Assembly (NCBI GenBank): GCA_964030785.1
Contig: OZ034968.1
Coordinates: forward strand, 50,289,230 to 50,353,229
Length of the DNA stretch: 64,000 bases
Reading direction: 5' to 3'
From: Siderastrea siderea
Taxonomy: Eukaryota; Cnidaria; Anthozoa; Scleractinia; Rhizangiidae
Positions 42,476 through 54,369 of this stretch are shown piece after piece. The translations under genes and the position numbers were made by a program. The stretch's first letter is position 1; the number at the start of each line of letters is the position of its first letter. Below the pieces are notes generated by a model that worked only from the letters and a program-made list of their open reading frames with translations, had not been told where the DNA came from and did no database searches.

Positions 42476-43759
42476 CTAATTGAAGATAACATTGCAGTTG
42501 TGAAAAGTGTACTGCTTCTTGACTTGCGAGCGGGATGACAAGTGGGCATCTCTCATGATGTGCTCTTCTTGCAAAAGAATGAGAATTGGAGCCACCGGTA
42601 CATGTCGCTCAGCCAACTGGCTCTCTGAACTGACAGCAGCGGCAGTCAATGTTTCCGACATACTCTTCTTTGTTGACTTGTCCGTTTTGCTACAACTACG
42701 GATAGAACTTTCACTTCTATGACCACTGAGGGACATGATGTGGCGGGCTTCGAACCCAGATTGGTTGAGAATTGTTATGGCCGTAGCTCGAATAGGATGG
42801 TTTGTGTAATCCTTTGACAGTCCTGCTTGCTTTGATATTTGTTTCATCGTTTCTCCTAAAGAGCATTCGCCAACTACCATGTTGTCGTACCACACATCAC
42901 AGTTAGTTCACATCACAGTTTTTTCTTAGGGCGTTGGAACAAAAACTCGTTTTGTGGGTTTACATGCTGCAAGTACTTCTCAAAAGAAGCAACAGGGCAG
43001 AACAGGCCTCCAGTAGCATACATGATTCCACCTTCCTCTGCCTTGTCATCTTCTGTGTGGTTCTTGGTTAGTTCATCAACAACTTTCGACACAAAGTTTC
43101 GTCCCATGGAATCTGTTTTGACAACGAAGTCAGACCTTTTTAGCTGATGCAAATTTTGGCGGCCACGACGGCAAAAACACAACATGATTTCAAAAAACAC
43201 TTTGTTTAAAAGACTCTTCGGATGATCGGTACTGAAAACGCCGCTTTCATAGACTTTCTTCAAGTCAGCATCAGCTATCAGTGGCTTGTGTTGTACTTTT
43301 GCTTGTCCGTCTTTCTTCAGCTGCACACATTTAGCGGCGAAATCCTTGTTAGCTTCACTGAACTCTTCTTCATTCATTATGTCAACTCCTCGTACGGCCT
43401 TAAAATGCCTGTTGAGTCCAAATCTCAATGTTTTTAGGCTTCCCATTGAGTAAGACGATCCATCTTTTTTTCGCGCTTCCACATAAAACGATTTGAACAC
43501 TTGTGCTAAATCTTTTTTTTTGACTGGCTCCTGTATTTTTTTCTTTCAGGTACTCACTGAACAGTAATTCTTTGGCGACTTTTGTGGATCTTTTTGTGTT
43601 TTGTGAGTCCGTTTCGTCTAGCAATCTTTCAATAACCTTCTCGGTTGCAGATGCGAACCGGCAAGCCATGTTTTTCTTCGCTTTGTACAGCAGTGCATGA
43701 TGCCATTCACAAAGCCCACGAACTTCACATTGCTCTTGGAAATCATGCATTGCCGGCAC
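42476..43759 (-). pseudogene. Crypton-type tyrosine recombinase, two breaks
   Basis: Minus-strand order: ACRFASATEKVIERLLDETD and KRSTKVAKELLFSEYL (core-binding domain, in a frame ending at 43400), frameshift near 43500. Then VFFEIMLCFCRRGRQNLHQL (catalytic Arg region) and a DUF3504-type middle to about 42913. After a stop follow NHPIRATAITILNQSGFEAR and SLSGHRSESSIRSC, the H-x-x-R and G-H-R signature of tyrosine recombinases. The catalytic Tyr was not located with certainty. Such enzymes integrate circular Crypton DNA by strand exchange. Confidence 0.75.
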
Positions 43760-43794
43760 AACCTACAGATTAGTGAATAATCTGTAGGTTGTGC
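43756..43794. repeat. perfect 17-bp hairpin beside the Crypton 5' end
   Basis: GCACAACCTACAGATTA - GTGAA - TAATCTGTAGGTTGTGC, 17 of 17 paired, five-base loop. It overlaps the first codons of the recombinase remnant. Could be a recombination or regulatory site, or the end of another inserted repeat. Confidence 0.7.
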
Positions 43795-44752
43795 TGACTC
43801 CCAGAATTAACAGTAGGCTCTTAGCCAATGGGAAGACAGATAGTGACTACAATGTATAATAATTAGCATAATCTTACCTTAAGCGTTCCTATTTATTTGT
43901 TAAGCCTTCAGAAGCCCTAAAACCACCAATTTTGTGTCCAAGAATACAGCACAGATTTAGAATTTCCTGAACTGACACAATACAGTAGGGAGATAAACTA
44001 GTTGTATTGTAGATTGTCACAGCAGAAGCAATTGTTTCAAACAGGCTTTTTAACAAAATATAGGCTTCAAATTTAAACAAGGACGATTTTACTCATTTAA
44101 AAGCTTACAACTTTCAATTGAACTCGAAATCCTATAATCGGCTTCTGTTGTGACACAATAGAGGATTTAATTGATCAATGAATGGTAAAATCTTGAAAGA
44201 AGTGTTGTCTTTTCCACGAGGAGAAAACTTGGACAGGGAGTCACATTTTACAAAATCTTAACTTTGGAAGCTCATAGCGTGGCAAAGAACCGCAATCTAC
44301 CAAACTAAAAACCACCTTGCTGCACTTCCAACGGAATCGCATCCCAAACGTTCAAGATATAAAGTTTTTTAATGTAAGACCTCCACCAAAATTTTGCCTT
44401 AAAATTTTATTCATGAGCAGCTTGTCACCCGTGGCCTTAAAAAACAACAATAACAGCTATACTAACAAACAAACGAGCAAAAAGCATCAACAACCACGAG
44501 ATCTCCCGGTCCGTGGATCGGTTGTTTTTCCTTGCTGAGAGGAGCACTATTTCTGTTTCGGCCTTTGATTTGATGGAGAGTTCTAATTTTAAGCCAGGAA
44601 ATTCATTTAGGTGTCTGTAAGAAGTTATTTCATCAATTTATTTCCGCTCATTGTGCCTTCGTTTGGCCTCCATCTACCGCAGAGGAGGAATTTTGAAATG
44701 GAAATATGAAATTACGCATGCCTGACAGGCAGTATGGTTGATTTCAGAGCGA
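43795..44752. other. intron sequence, nothing recognised
   Basis: No frame longer than about 75 codons, no repeat noticed. Confidence 0.4.
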
Positions 44753-45491
44753 CAAATTTATAATTACCTCTGCTCCGCTTTTGGGCCTTTGGCTGGGAAG
44801 GTTCACGGACAAATCAATTTTGGGAATTGGGAATTGGATTCTATAAAATGATTATTTAAACTAGAAGTAAAGTAAGTAAAGTGCTGTGACAGGTCTACAG
44901 GATATGCTAGAAGGTATCAGGAATCAATCAATCGACCTTTCATACCTCGTCAATGTACTGTTAACAAATTGGCATTGCAAGAGTCGTGCACAAACTCGAG
45001 CGGTGAAATTGAAAGCAAAAGACAGGTGGCTAACGATCAATGATCCACTGAGCTTGTGTATGAGTCTTGCAATCATGTTTTCGTTCCTAGTGACAACTAG
45101 CCTTGATAGCCTTGATATTATGATATATAGATTTAGGCGGGCCATCTAACATATTACTATCCCTTTGGCAGCTGTTTCCACATTTGTTGTTGAAAGTTAA
45201 TTGGTTACAAAGATAGGCCACTTCTGGTTTCATCGTGTGACCTATGAAGTCATACCACATCATCGGCTTTTGATATTCGCCCTGATACCCTCCTAGTTTG
45301 GTTACCATATACATGCAGGTACATGTATCTTTGTCCTAGTTTAATTTGGTTGACCTGTGATGTTATGCTGATATATGCGCCTCCCTGCATAACGGCATTG
45401 TCAGCATGAAAATTACTGTCATGAAAATTGATTTCTCTGCGAAGCTCCAAGCCAAAGGCCCCAAAAGTGGAGCGGAGGTTTATAAATTTTG
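44753..45491. mobile_element. 0.74-kb non-autonomous TIR element
   Basis: About 65 bp at each end are inverted copies: AAATTTATAATTACCTCTGC ... GGGCCTTTGGC ... AAATCAATTTT and the reverse complement at 45426-45491, with roughly 80 percent identity. No transposase inside. Target duplication not resolved. Confidence 0.6.
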
Positions 45492-45782
45492 TTGTTCTAC
45501 GTCTCTACATGTGAATAACATTTTGAAATCTGATGACATTACTAACTGAAAGCATTATTTAAAAAAAATTAAATACCAGTCAACTTTGCCTTATGGTGCT
45601 CTTCCAGGGAACTGCTTTGAGAACGTGTTTGCTGCAAGTCCACATTCCTGAACTGTCTTCAGATCTTCAGGAACCAGAAATTTTTCCTTAAGAAGTTCTG
45701 TAAATAAAAAATGAAAAGGTCTGTTGCACCAGGTCTTGGTTCATAAGGTACCACACCATCTCACATTTCAGGAAAGTCCTTA

Positions 45783-46542
45783 AACTCAAACTGAGAACAC
45801 CATGAACACTGAAAATATTTCTGGAATGTTCATTGTGTTTTGGCCAATCACCTGTGAGACCTTGTAACCGCAGAAAACAATGGGTTACTCAGTCACAGAA
45901 TCCAGTTGGTTCTCGATCTGTTCCGAAAGACCTTAAGATTTAACCTTCATCTTATTTTATAAGAATTGAAATTGCAATTCCTTTCTATTTGAGAGCCATG
46001 TGCACTATGTAAGCGAAAATAGATTTGAGCACTTTTGGAGTATAAAGGTTTCCCTCAAAATTTGCCTAAAACTGCTGTTATTTCTGATAGCACAGCTGAC
46101 TCAAATTACATGTATTTAGGCCAGCGCATCCATACCTTTGAGCTGTGTTGGCATCATACAACGTCTAGTTCCATTAATTTTGAAAATGACAGTTGCAAAT
46201 TTAACAGCGGTACACCAGGCTGTTGAAGAACCATGAATGCCGGTTTTGACACTCCATGGCTGTTGCTACAATGCAACCACAACCACTGAGCCAAAGATCA
46301 TTCAAACATTTTTTGTTTGCGTAGTGCATGTGGTTCTCAGATAGAAAGAATAACGACCTAAATTCCAGTAAGTTAAGATGAAGGTTAAATCTTGGTGTTT
46401 TGAAACAAATTAAGAACCAAATCCATCCCATGACTAACAAACCCATTCTTTTTCTGTTGTTTCAAGGTCTCTCATGTGATTGGTCAAAACACAATAAACA
46501 TTCCAGAAATATTTTCAGTGTTCACGGTTTTCTTAGTTTGAA
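45783..46542. mobile_element. 0.76-kb element with very long inverted arms
   Basis: Arms of roughly 180 bp: GAACACTGAAAATATTTCTG at 45804 is matched inverted by CAGAAATATTTTCAGTGTTC near 46504. GATTTAACCTTCATCTTA near 45936 is matched inverted near 46378. The centre of about 400 bp is unique. A foldback-type, non-coding transposon. Confidence 0.65.
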
Positions 46543-46746
46543 CGTAAAACTACAAAGACTGCAGGTTGAAACTGGGGGTTCTATGACAACAATTAATAAG
46601 AAAATATTAGACTTCTTCCGAGAGCATTTTCGAGAAACGACACATTTGTCAACGTGCCATGATACAGGATTTATACACCTAATTCAAAAAAGGTTGCTTT
46701 TGGGTTTGGTCATTCGTAGCCCGCAATGCACTGTTGTTTAAGAGCC

Positions 46747-47856
46747 ATGCCGGCGCCATATTCTGAGGACTTGAGGTGGCGAGTGATCTGGTTTGTGCTT
46801 CACATGGGTCATATGACAGAGGAAACTGCTTTCTACTTGGGCGTTTCTGAATGGACAGTTCAACGCTATGTGAGAAAGTTTTTAGCTACGGGCAGCATTA
46901 ACGCAAATCCACTAGGTCAACCATTCGGATCCGTAAAATTTGTACCAGGCGAGGAACTAATAATCCTCGAGGCCGTGTTAAAAAGCCCAGAGAAAACACT
47001 TGCTGAGATTCTTGACGACGTTTACAGAGAGACAGGTTCAACCTTTTCTTGCTCTACCCTGCATTACTACTTCAAAAGGAACGGGATTACGCGCAAAGAG
47101 GTAAGCTATGTATTATTTCGATTTGGGACTGACTTAGTGCACCGCTTTTCCCGTACTCTCAGCTTCCTGCTGTTTTTTTTCTTTTTTGGAACCTCCAGTT
47201 AATCATATTTTGCATAATATTCGCACCTATATCATCTTTATCATCATCTTTTTAGCCATTTTTCTGTTCTGTTTTTCAGGACAAGCGTATTTGTAGAAAG
47301 TACGGTCGCAGTTTTGTTGGCACTCGAGCTGAGGTCGCAAGACAGCATGTAAATTGGGGTCCCCGAATCTTGGCCATTCCTATCACCTGCACAGCTGGTT
47401 TACTAGATGTTGGTATCTACAGAGGAAACGTGGATGCCAATACATTCCTGGAATTTATTCGCGATCACCTCGTCCCGAACCTTCTTCCCTTTCAACGGAG
47501 TTAATCCTTGCTCAGTAGTTGTAATGGGTAAGCCGGTTGCTACAAATCTGCGCGGCGTAGATGACCATTTGTTTTAATATATTTTCATTTTTTATGCAGA
47601 TAACGTTGCAATTCCACACACGGACGAGGTTGTAGATGCTATTAACGCCACTGGAGCACTGTTGTTGTTCCTTCCACCTTACAGCCCTGACTACATGCCT
47701 TGCGAGGGTATCTTTTCGCAGGTCAAGAGCTGGATAAGGGCTAATGACAAAATCTGGCGTATTTGTGGCGATCCTGAACTTATGGTTTTAGAGGGGTTCT
47801 TAAACGTGTCGGAAGATAATGTTCGTAATTTCATTAGAAACTGTGAATACATTTAA
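46747..47856 (+). CDS. DD34E (IS630/Tc1-like) transposase, three exons, one frameshift
   Basis: Exon 1 46747-47100 starts at ATG (MPAPYSEDLRWRVIWF) and contains an N-terminal helix-turn-helix (LGVSEWTVQRYVRKFL). Intron 1 is 47101-47279 (GTAAGC...TTTTTCAG). Exon 2 is 47280-47527 and intron 2 is 47528-47599 (GTAAGC...TATGCAG). Exon 3 is 47600-47856. The second catalytic Asp codon is split by intron 2. The Glu lies in PPYSPDYMPCEGIFSQVK, with 34 residues between them. A one-base shift near 47485-47500 breaks exon 2. The usual first-Asp motif is not visible at the start of exon 2, so an exon segment may be lost or spliced otherwise. Confidence 0.65.
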
Positions 47857-47946
47857 AGTGCTTTTATTCCGCAGTCCGGGTCAGATAAAAAAAAACGCAG
47901 GCAGGATATTATGACGTCCCAGAAATATATTCTTTATTTCAGTAAT

Positions 47947-49324
47947 TTACATATTATTTAATTCTTCCAGTAATTTTACTTTTTGTTTCATGAATTGCAC
48001 TTCGGTAATGACGCCACAATCTTGAAGCTCTTTCAACTCTTTGAGTTGCTTTAAAATGGCTCCCCGTAGTTGGACCTGAAAAATAAAACATTAGAAAATA
48101 AAAAATCGGTTAGCATTTTGCAGCACTAATTAATGATATTTTAATTATGGAAATATTTATTCCAGGATTTGATTTTGGCTGTTGCCCCAAAAGTTTGCTC
48201 TTCACTGAGCGCATCAAGGCCGGAAACATCAAATTCATCAGGCCTTACTTTTTTCTCGTAGTCTGTATCTTCCGTCTTCTCATCGTGGTGGGCCCTTTTT
48301 TTCCCCCGCAGTTTTTCCAAAAAATGGAAATCGCGGACACTCATCCTCGCTTGAATGACTCCCGATTATCTTTGATAGAATTAATTAGAAGAAGAAACAA
48401 ACCAATGTGGTAAACAGAGGAAAGTTATTTTGACAGAAAATTCTTCTTTCTTTCCTTAAAAGTGTGAATGTATTGAGCAATGACAAAAAACAAACAAAAA
48501 ACACGATTAAGCTGAATTTTTTACCTAAGAGCTAAGATTTCAGAAGGGTGAGAGTTTTATCTTTACATTAAAATCACGTGCTGCAGTTGCATCGGCACGG
48601 CATCTTAATCGGACATTGTGAAAGGTTCAGGAAAATAATTAGTCGTGACTTGTACAGAATTTTCTGGGATTTTTATGGCTTAATTATACAGTTACAGTCA
48701 TTTCCCTGTTCAATCATTGTATTGGTTACAATAAAAATAAATAGACACACCAGCATTTTAGCCCAAACTCTTAATTTGAACTCCGGCATGTTAGGATGCT
48801 TTGTCTTCAGCCACTCCAAAGTTCCGTCTTCCTCAGCTGTAACAGTATCTAATTATTAAAGTATAGAAATCTGTTAGTTATTACTTTATCTTTCGAAAAA
48901 TGGAGACATACAAACAATTGAAATGAAAGATAACTAGCTCGAAATACAAAGAAGAACGGTAGCGCATTGACCTACCTGTAAGACGTTGTCTTTTGGTGGC
49001 TGTGCGTGAGGTTGTGGCAGTACACGTTGAAGACGCCCTCTTTATTGCACCAGAGGATGCTGCAGTCCACAATACCACACATCCCCTTTTTTCAAGGGAT
49101 AAAGCTTCGGGCAGGTTGGTGTTAGATGTTATGTTGAATCTTGTTTGCCCCGGTGGTCCGAAGTATCCAAAATCGAAATCGGTTTCTTCAATCCTCTCTC
49201 CAATATATTCTTTCAGCTCTCCGTACGATGCAAACCTTGGGACATCCTTCAATTGCAAGCATTCCTTCACTATCTTCCTGTTGGAAGAGTCCAGCCTCTT
49301 CAAAACAATATTAATATTTTCCAT
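47947..49324 (-). CDS. accessory gene of the two-gene transposon, SHOCT-like C-terminus
   Basis: Exon a 49324-48976 starts at ATG (MENINIVLKRLDSSNRKIVK) and has a PB1/ubiquitin-like feel, then a Ser/Thr/Arg tail and donor GTAGGT. Exon b 48848-48751 (TVTAEEDGTLEWLKTKHPNM, donor GTGTGT) joins in phase. A third exon lies around 48140-48400 but its borders are unclear and frames conflict. The last exon, 48075-47947, follows TTTTATTTTTCAG. It encodes ILKQLKELKELQDCGVITEV then QFMKQKVKLLEEL and a stop, which matches the short SHOCT helical hairpin (Leu-rich helix, G-x-IT, EF-like helix). AATAAA follows the stop. Role in transposition is unknown. Confidence 0.5.
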
Positions 49325-49470
49325 CGCTGGAGGTCCAGATAAGAAAATACACAGATCCAACTGAACTGAACGGAAAGTTCCGGTCGCGATTGTCAGACAA
49401 TTAACATACCAGGATGCAATGCGGGTCACGATTGACCAGTGCCAAAAGCAACGTTTTTGAATTAGGTGTA

Positions 49471-50764
49471 TGTTCTTCATGAATCTATATACCTTGTTAT
49501 ATACCTTGTGCCACTTTTTGCTCTAGATCCCTATCATCCTCAAAATCCACTGGTCTCCAGAACTTAGAAGCCATTACAAACAAGAGAGCCGTGTCGCAAC
49601 TTCTTCTGTGTAAGACAGGGGAGCTGTAAAGGCAAGCAATTTATACTAACCCTAAAGAAATGAAGTCCCATAGGTGGCTCATTTGGGTTTGTTTGCTTTT
49701 GTTAATATGCACGACATACCACTGACATAAACATTTCAGGCTACCTCCAAAGCATTAGCAATATCAAAGCTTTAATATGTCGTTAAAAACATTCTGCCAC
49801 ACTGAGGAAAACTCCTCCCTCATTTCACACTACTGGGGGTGTGAAATTCCATTTTAGACGTTGTTCACTCACGGCATGTTTATTGACTTGAGCGCCCTTG
49901 GAAGCAAATTTTACCTGCAAGGTTGTAGAGAAGACCCACTTTGCTTGTCACTTGGTTACACTCTAAAGATTGATTGAGAAATTAAGCTGAGAACAACCAG
50001 CTAAGGCTCACTTTATACCAGAAGCTTCTGTCTTTTTTTTAAACAATTTACAACTCTTAGGGATGGAGCATTTAGGTTTTTATGTAGGAGTGGACAATTG
50101 CCCCCCAAAAAATTCCTGCATGACTTTCGCAACAGAAAACAAAGAAAATTCGTCCAGTTTGAAATGGTGCTAAAAACCTTGCAAAGCGGTGAAAGAAAGG
50201 TCATACACAACCATGAAAAAATTCCCTCCCTCTTCTGCTAAAAATTAAATGGGACAATCATATGTTTTGGAGCTGACCCAATTTCGTTCTCACATCATGT
50301 CAAGAGGGCCTCCTAAACAACTTCTTCGTGTTTGCGATATTGTACTTGCGCTACTTACAGCAGTTCCACCACCATGCACTGATTGTTCCGTTTCGCTACA
50401 AGACGTTATCAAATGTTTACTACCTGCTTTATCAATACTAACGTCCATGGAGATTCCTCCTCTGGATGATTATTTGCTTTGAATAATGCAGCTTCTTGAT
50501 CCCTATTTCTATGGTTTTGACAGGTAGGGATGTACTTGTGATAACAGAAAATCAAAGGTATCTGTTTTGGTTGAATACTGGAGAACTTCCGGAAACTTTG
50601 TTGGACATAACTTTTGAGATATCCAGAAGCAAAGAACAAGAGCATCATATGCAAACTCAATGGTGTTAACAGAGTGTTATTAACATTGATGTGGCTGAGA
50701 AAATATCCCTGTTTAGATACGTTAGCTTGAATCTTTGATATCAGTGTATCAACAGTTTCAGCTA
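49471..50764. other. intron sequence, nothing recognised
   Basis: A plus-strand frame at 50249-50482 (about 77 codons, CTDCSVSLQDVIKCLLPALS) looks mildly protein-like and lies upstream of the Harbinger remnant, but I cannot place it. Confidence 0.35.
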
Positions 50765-51350
50765 TAATACATAGCGTTGTCCCAATACTGTGGAGATTTT
50801 TTGAGGATCAGGTTTCTTGGCCAAGCGTCACTGAGTGAAACGCTGTACGAGGAACGTGGCCCTCGTTTCCCGATGCAGTTGGGTGTATCGATGGCACGCC
50901 CTATGAAATTTACTGGCCTGAATTGGAACCCCCATCGGGAATTCTACAGTGGTCGCCTTCATTATCATCTCATGAACACACAGCTGATTGTAGACAGTCT
51001 TGGAAATATTGTGGTTTTTTGCAGTCAGGTTTTCTTGGGTCCATGAATGACACTGGCAATTTCCGCCTATGGAAACAATTGGCCCTGGGACAAATTATGA
51101 CATACCTCACGGTGCAGTGTTGTTGGCAGACAAAGGATATGCAGATGTTGGGCCCTTGTTAACAACCTTTCGAGTCACACAAATTAGGCGGATACCTAGG
51201 TATGACCAAAAGCGAGCAAGAAGATTTAACTGGCGGATGTCACAATGCTGAATCATTGTGGAACAGACTATTTTAAAGACACACCGAGTGATCGGCACAT
51301 TTGGCACCATCCTCGATGGTTTCAACCCGTGGTTGTAGAGCTGTGAACAT
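50765..51350 (+). pseudogene. PIF/Harbinger DDE_4 transposase fragment
   Basis: In shifting frames: FPDAVGCIDGTPYEIYW (first Asp), REFYSGRLHYHLMNTQLIVD, then SGFLGSMNDTGNFRLW (second Asp) and GAVLLADKGYADVGPLLTTF, ending HHPRWFQPVVVEL near 51345. This is the DDE_4 core of HARBI1-type transposases. At least two frameshifts and a stop occur, and the catalytic Glu region is degraded. The DNA-binding N-terminus is missing. Confidence 0.7.
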
Positions 51351-51739
51351 TTTTAGCCTAATGATATGTTAAACTCTTATATATCATATCAACATAAAAT
51401 CCCAGACAAATAACACAATATAATAAATAACTTACTTAGGCCTCTTTACGCCATTTGGTGCATGATGGCTTGCGGGTACAAAAACTGTAGAAATCGCTGC
51501 AAAAAGATTGCTGGAAACGTTGCACGGCAAATTTACATCACATGAAATTGTTCATTTAGCAAAGTGTTTCAGAGAAAAACGTAAAAAGTAGAACAATTTA
51601 AGCAGTAAAATGCACTTCTACTCTAAACAGACTCAATCTATTCAAAACTAAGTGCCCAAACTCAAACTTCGCACTTTTCCATTTTTGAAAGACACATGTA
51701 ATGGCGAACCATAACTGCACATGCATTTGTGATCTCATG

Positions 51740-52110
51740 GCCTCCCTGGGAACTAGATAATAGCAAAGAATCCGGCGCAGCATCTTATAGTGGAGCTCGC
51801 GTGCACAGCGTGCCAGCAAAGCACCATTAGTAAGCAAACTGGTTAACCTATCGATGCAAGAAACTTTGTTTGTGACCTCAGTGTACGTATATACATACGT
51901 ATGTACATACACACTCTGGGGGAGCAGGAGGGGAGTCCCACGGCAAACGGATTGTGGGGAGGAGAATGCCATCTTTTGAAAAAGAGGTTTCTTTAAAAGC
52001 TTATTATTTAGCAAGAGGATTGTTCGGACAGTTTGAAACTTAAGAAAAAATAGCTAATATCTAAACTGCAAAAGTGGAAGGCGAAAAAGTTCAAGTTACC
52101 AACCAAAATT
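51740..52110 (-). repeat. dispersed repeat, copy 1 (other copy 56630-57065)
   Basis: Shared blocks in the same order and orientation: GGTTAACCTATC, GGGGAGTCCCA, GAGAATGCCATCTTTT, GAGGTTTCTTTA.AAGCTTA, GATTGTTCG and AAGGCGAAAA.GTTCAAGTTA. The second copy carries extra sequence. Possibly a non-autonomous element or a 5' repeat of an unlisted family. Confidence 0.65.
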
Positions 52111-52139
52111 GGTCTTCAAGGACTTTCTCTTTCATGAGT

Positions 52140-52680
52140 TTTGCTGCGAACTCGGTCCGCACATTGCTTGAGTTCACAGCATTTGGCACCGGTCCCTACG
52201 CCAAACGTAGAAGAGCTCAAGTGCCTTCTGTTTTTTTCTGTCCACAACCATGGTTTTTGTGACGGTCCGAACACATTTTACCAGGAAGAACACCTGAGTT
52301 TATCGCAACTCAGTAACTCGTGTAACTCGCATAACATTGAATCGAGTCGAAGTACATATCGCTTGAACTCGCAGCATTTGGCTGCAGTCCCAACTTCAGA
52401 CAGCAGAGCTATTGTCTTCAGGCTTTTTCTGTCCACAAAGTTAACATGGTTTTTGTGGCGGTCCGAACACATTTTCCAAGAAAAACACCTGTGCTTATCG
52501 TAACTCGCATAACATCAAATCGAGTCGAAGTACATATCACTTGAATTCGCAGCATTTGGCTGCAGTCCCGACTTCAAACAGCAGAGCTAGTGCCTTCCGA
52601 TTTTTGCTGTCCACAACCATGGTTTTTGTGGGAGTGCAAACACATTTTCCCAAAAAACACCCACGTGCTTATCTGGAGGG
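52140..52680 (+). repeat. tandem repeat, three units of about 180-194 bp
   Basis: Units start at CTTGAGTTCACAGCATTTGG (52168), CTTGAACTCGCAGCATTTGG (52362) and CTTGAATTCGCAGCATTTGG (52542). Each contains CTGTCCACAA...CATGGTTTTTGTG and GAACACATTTT-like blocks. Identity between the second and third units is high, the first is more diverged. Confidence 0.8.
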
Positions 52681-53409
52681 AGCTGCGATCAATAAGCAGC
52701 TGTTTAAGTATTACAATGAAAACTACATTTTTATGATGTAGCAGGAGTGGTCAAGTGGTTAACGTGATCCCCTTGCATTCCAGCCGCTCAGGTTAGGAAA
52801 GTTTTTTTTCCTTTTTTTTTCACCTTGTTTTGGTTATTACTAAAATGAATAAGTTCCAGCAATAAAAATAAGTAGAGTTCCGCTTTTAGTTAGGCTTGGC
52901 TTGGGTCACTGGACGATTGATTGGCATGTTAATGATATATGGCGACCGTGGTTTTCTTGGGGACAGGGCTAGGTACCTCTACCACGTTTATTGGGAGGAA
53001 TTTGAAAAATTGTTTTTCCCGACCGATTGATGTACACAACAATTTTCGAGAGGGTGTTGGACATTATACTGATCAAAATAGGTCATTTAAAACAAATGGG
53101 AAAGCTCTGGAAGTCTCGATTCAAGTGAACTGGACATTGAAGGGCTCAAAGCTGCTCAAAGGAACGAATTAGTTGTTGCAGGACAGAATATAACTGATCG
53201 AGGCATATACGTCGGACCTTGGAGTTCCTGAGGCTTTTTGTAGCCTTTTCTTCATAAAACTGGAAACATGTTTGTTTGTTATGACTGTGTATTTGAAACA
53301 TCTGTCACTGTTTTCTTACAGAACGAACCAATTCATGCATTTCAAATCTAGCTCTTATTGAAGCGGGTTTTCATTTTTGCAATGCGTTTTATGTTGTCGA
53401 GTTTTTTTT

Positions 53410-53550
53410 GTAATTGCCAAAACAGATTACGCAAAATTTATCTTTGATACCCAGTAGAAAAAATCCATGAATCTAGGTGCCCACAGCTTTATATCTCCAG
53501 CTTGTAGGGGCCCATCATTGGTAAACACAGGTTTTCTTGTTTTGGTTCAA
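53410..53550 (+). repeat. dispersed repeat, second copy of 33490-33625
   Basis: Shares AAATCCATGAATCTAGGTGC and TCCAGCTTGTAGGGGCCC-like blocks with the first copy. Confidence 0.65.
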
Positions 53551-54369
53551 CATGGAAGGCATTCAAATTTTCTCACCAGAAGTGGATCTTGAGTCCAACT
53601 GGGGCAAAAACATTTTTTGCAATTATTTTCCATGGTGGAAAGCTGTACTTTGAAAGATAAACAACAGCTTTAAATTAAAAGGGATGTTAAAGAACCCACA
53701 TCATTGTGCAAAAAGTGTACCTGGTGATGTGGTCTGGCCTATTCACATTGTTTTTCTACTCACACTTCATGGGAGGGTTGCTAGAGATCACAAATGGACT
53801 GATAATGATAGCAGCAGTCAGAGGTGCCCTTTGGAAGCTGTCTGTCACATCTGGTCTCATCCTCTGAGCTTTCATTGATGTCTGACAGACTTGTTTGTGT
53901 GTTGTTTAACAACAGTTTATTACAGATCTCATCCTTTCTTTTTCTGGTTTGGTATGTCAGACAACAGAAGTTGCAGGTCCCTTTGATTGTCCCGTACTAT
54001 AAACTGCTCCATGGTTTGGGCTGAGAAGGTCATGCTTTGTTGTGCTGTGTTGCTTTAACCTATCCATGATGCTTCCATATTTATGCATTGTTCCTTAATT
54101 TTGCTTGTTACAGTAAGAATGGAAAAAGGCCGATAATCGTCTCTTTCTCCTAAACGGCTTTCTCTGTAATGGGTTGCGAGGACAGTGGAGTAGCTGCAAG
54201 TTCCTGAGGCCAGCTTCAGCTGCCTTGAGAAATGGACTCTTGTGCAATTCAGTAGTGGCTTGTTAGGATTCAGTATTCTTATGTGTCTCTTCACCACTTC
54301 CTGCAATATTTTAGAGTTATTACTCTCAATTGGTGAGTCCAGTGATTGTTTTTTTTTTCATCTCTTTAG

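Larger units (their letters stand above)
46676..49468. mobile_element. 2.8-kb two-gene DD34E transposon
   Basis: Inverted ends CACCTAATTCAAAAAAGGTT ... GCTTTTGG ... CCCGCAATGCA (46676 onward) and the matching arm 49408-49468, about 55 bp at roughly 80 percent identity, with TA flanking both sides (46674-46675, 49469-49470). It contains a plus-strand transposase with two introns and a convergent minus-strand accessory gene with several exons. Confidence 0.7.
37637..54369 (+). other. 16.7-kb CHMP7 intron with transposons
   Basis: From the GTCAGT donor at 37637 to the long pyrimidine acceptor TTTTTTTTTCATCTCTTTAG ending 54369. Contains the elements listed separately. Nothing is recognised in 37640-38590 or 39970-42240. 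A duplicated GCACTGTCACAC motif occurs near 42290 and 42377. Confidence 0.55.

Noticed and set aside
52741..52800. tRNA gene or tRNA-derived SINE head
   Set aside because: GTGGTCAAGTGGTTAACGTGA resembles an A box, but no B box (GGTTCGAATCC) or cloverleaf follows.
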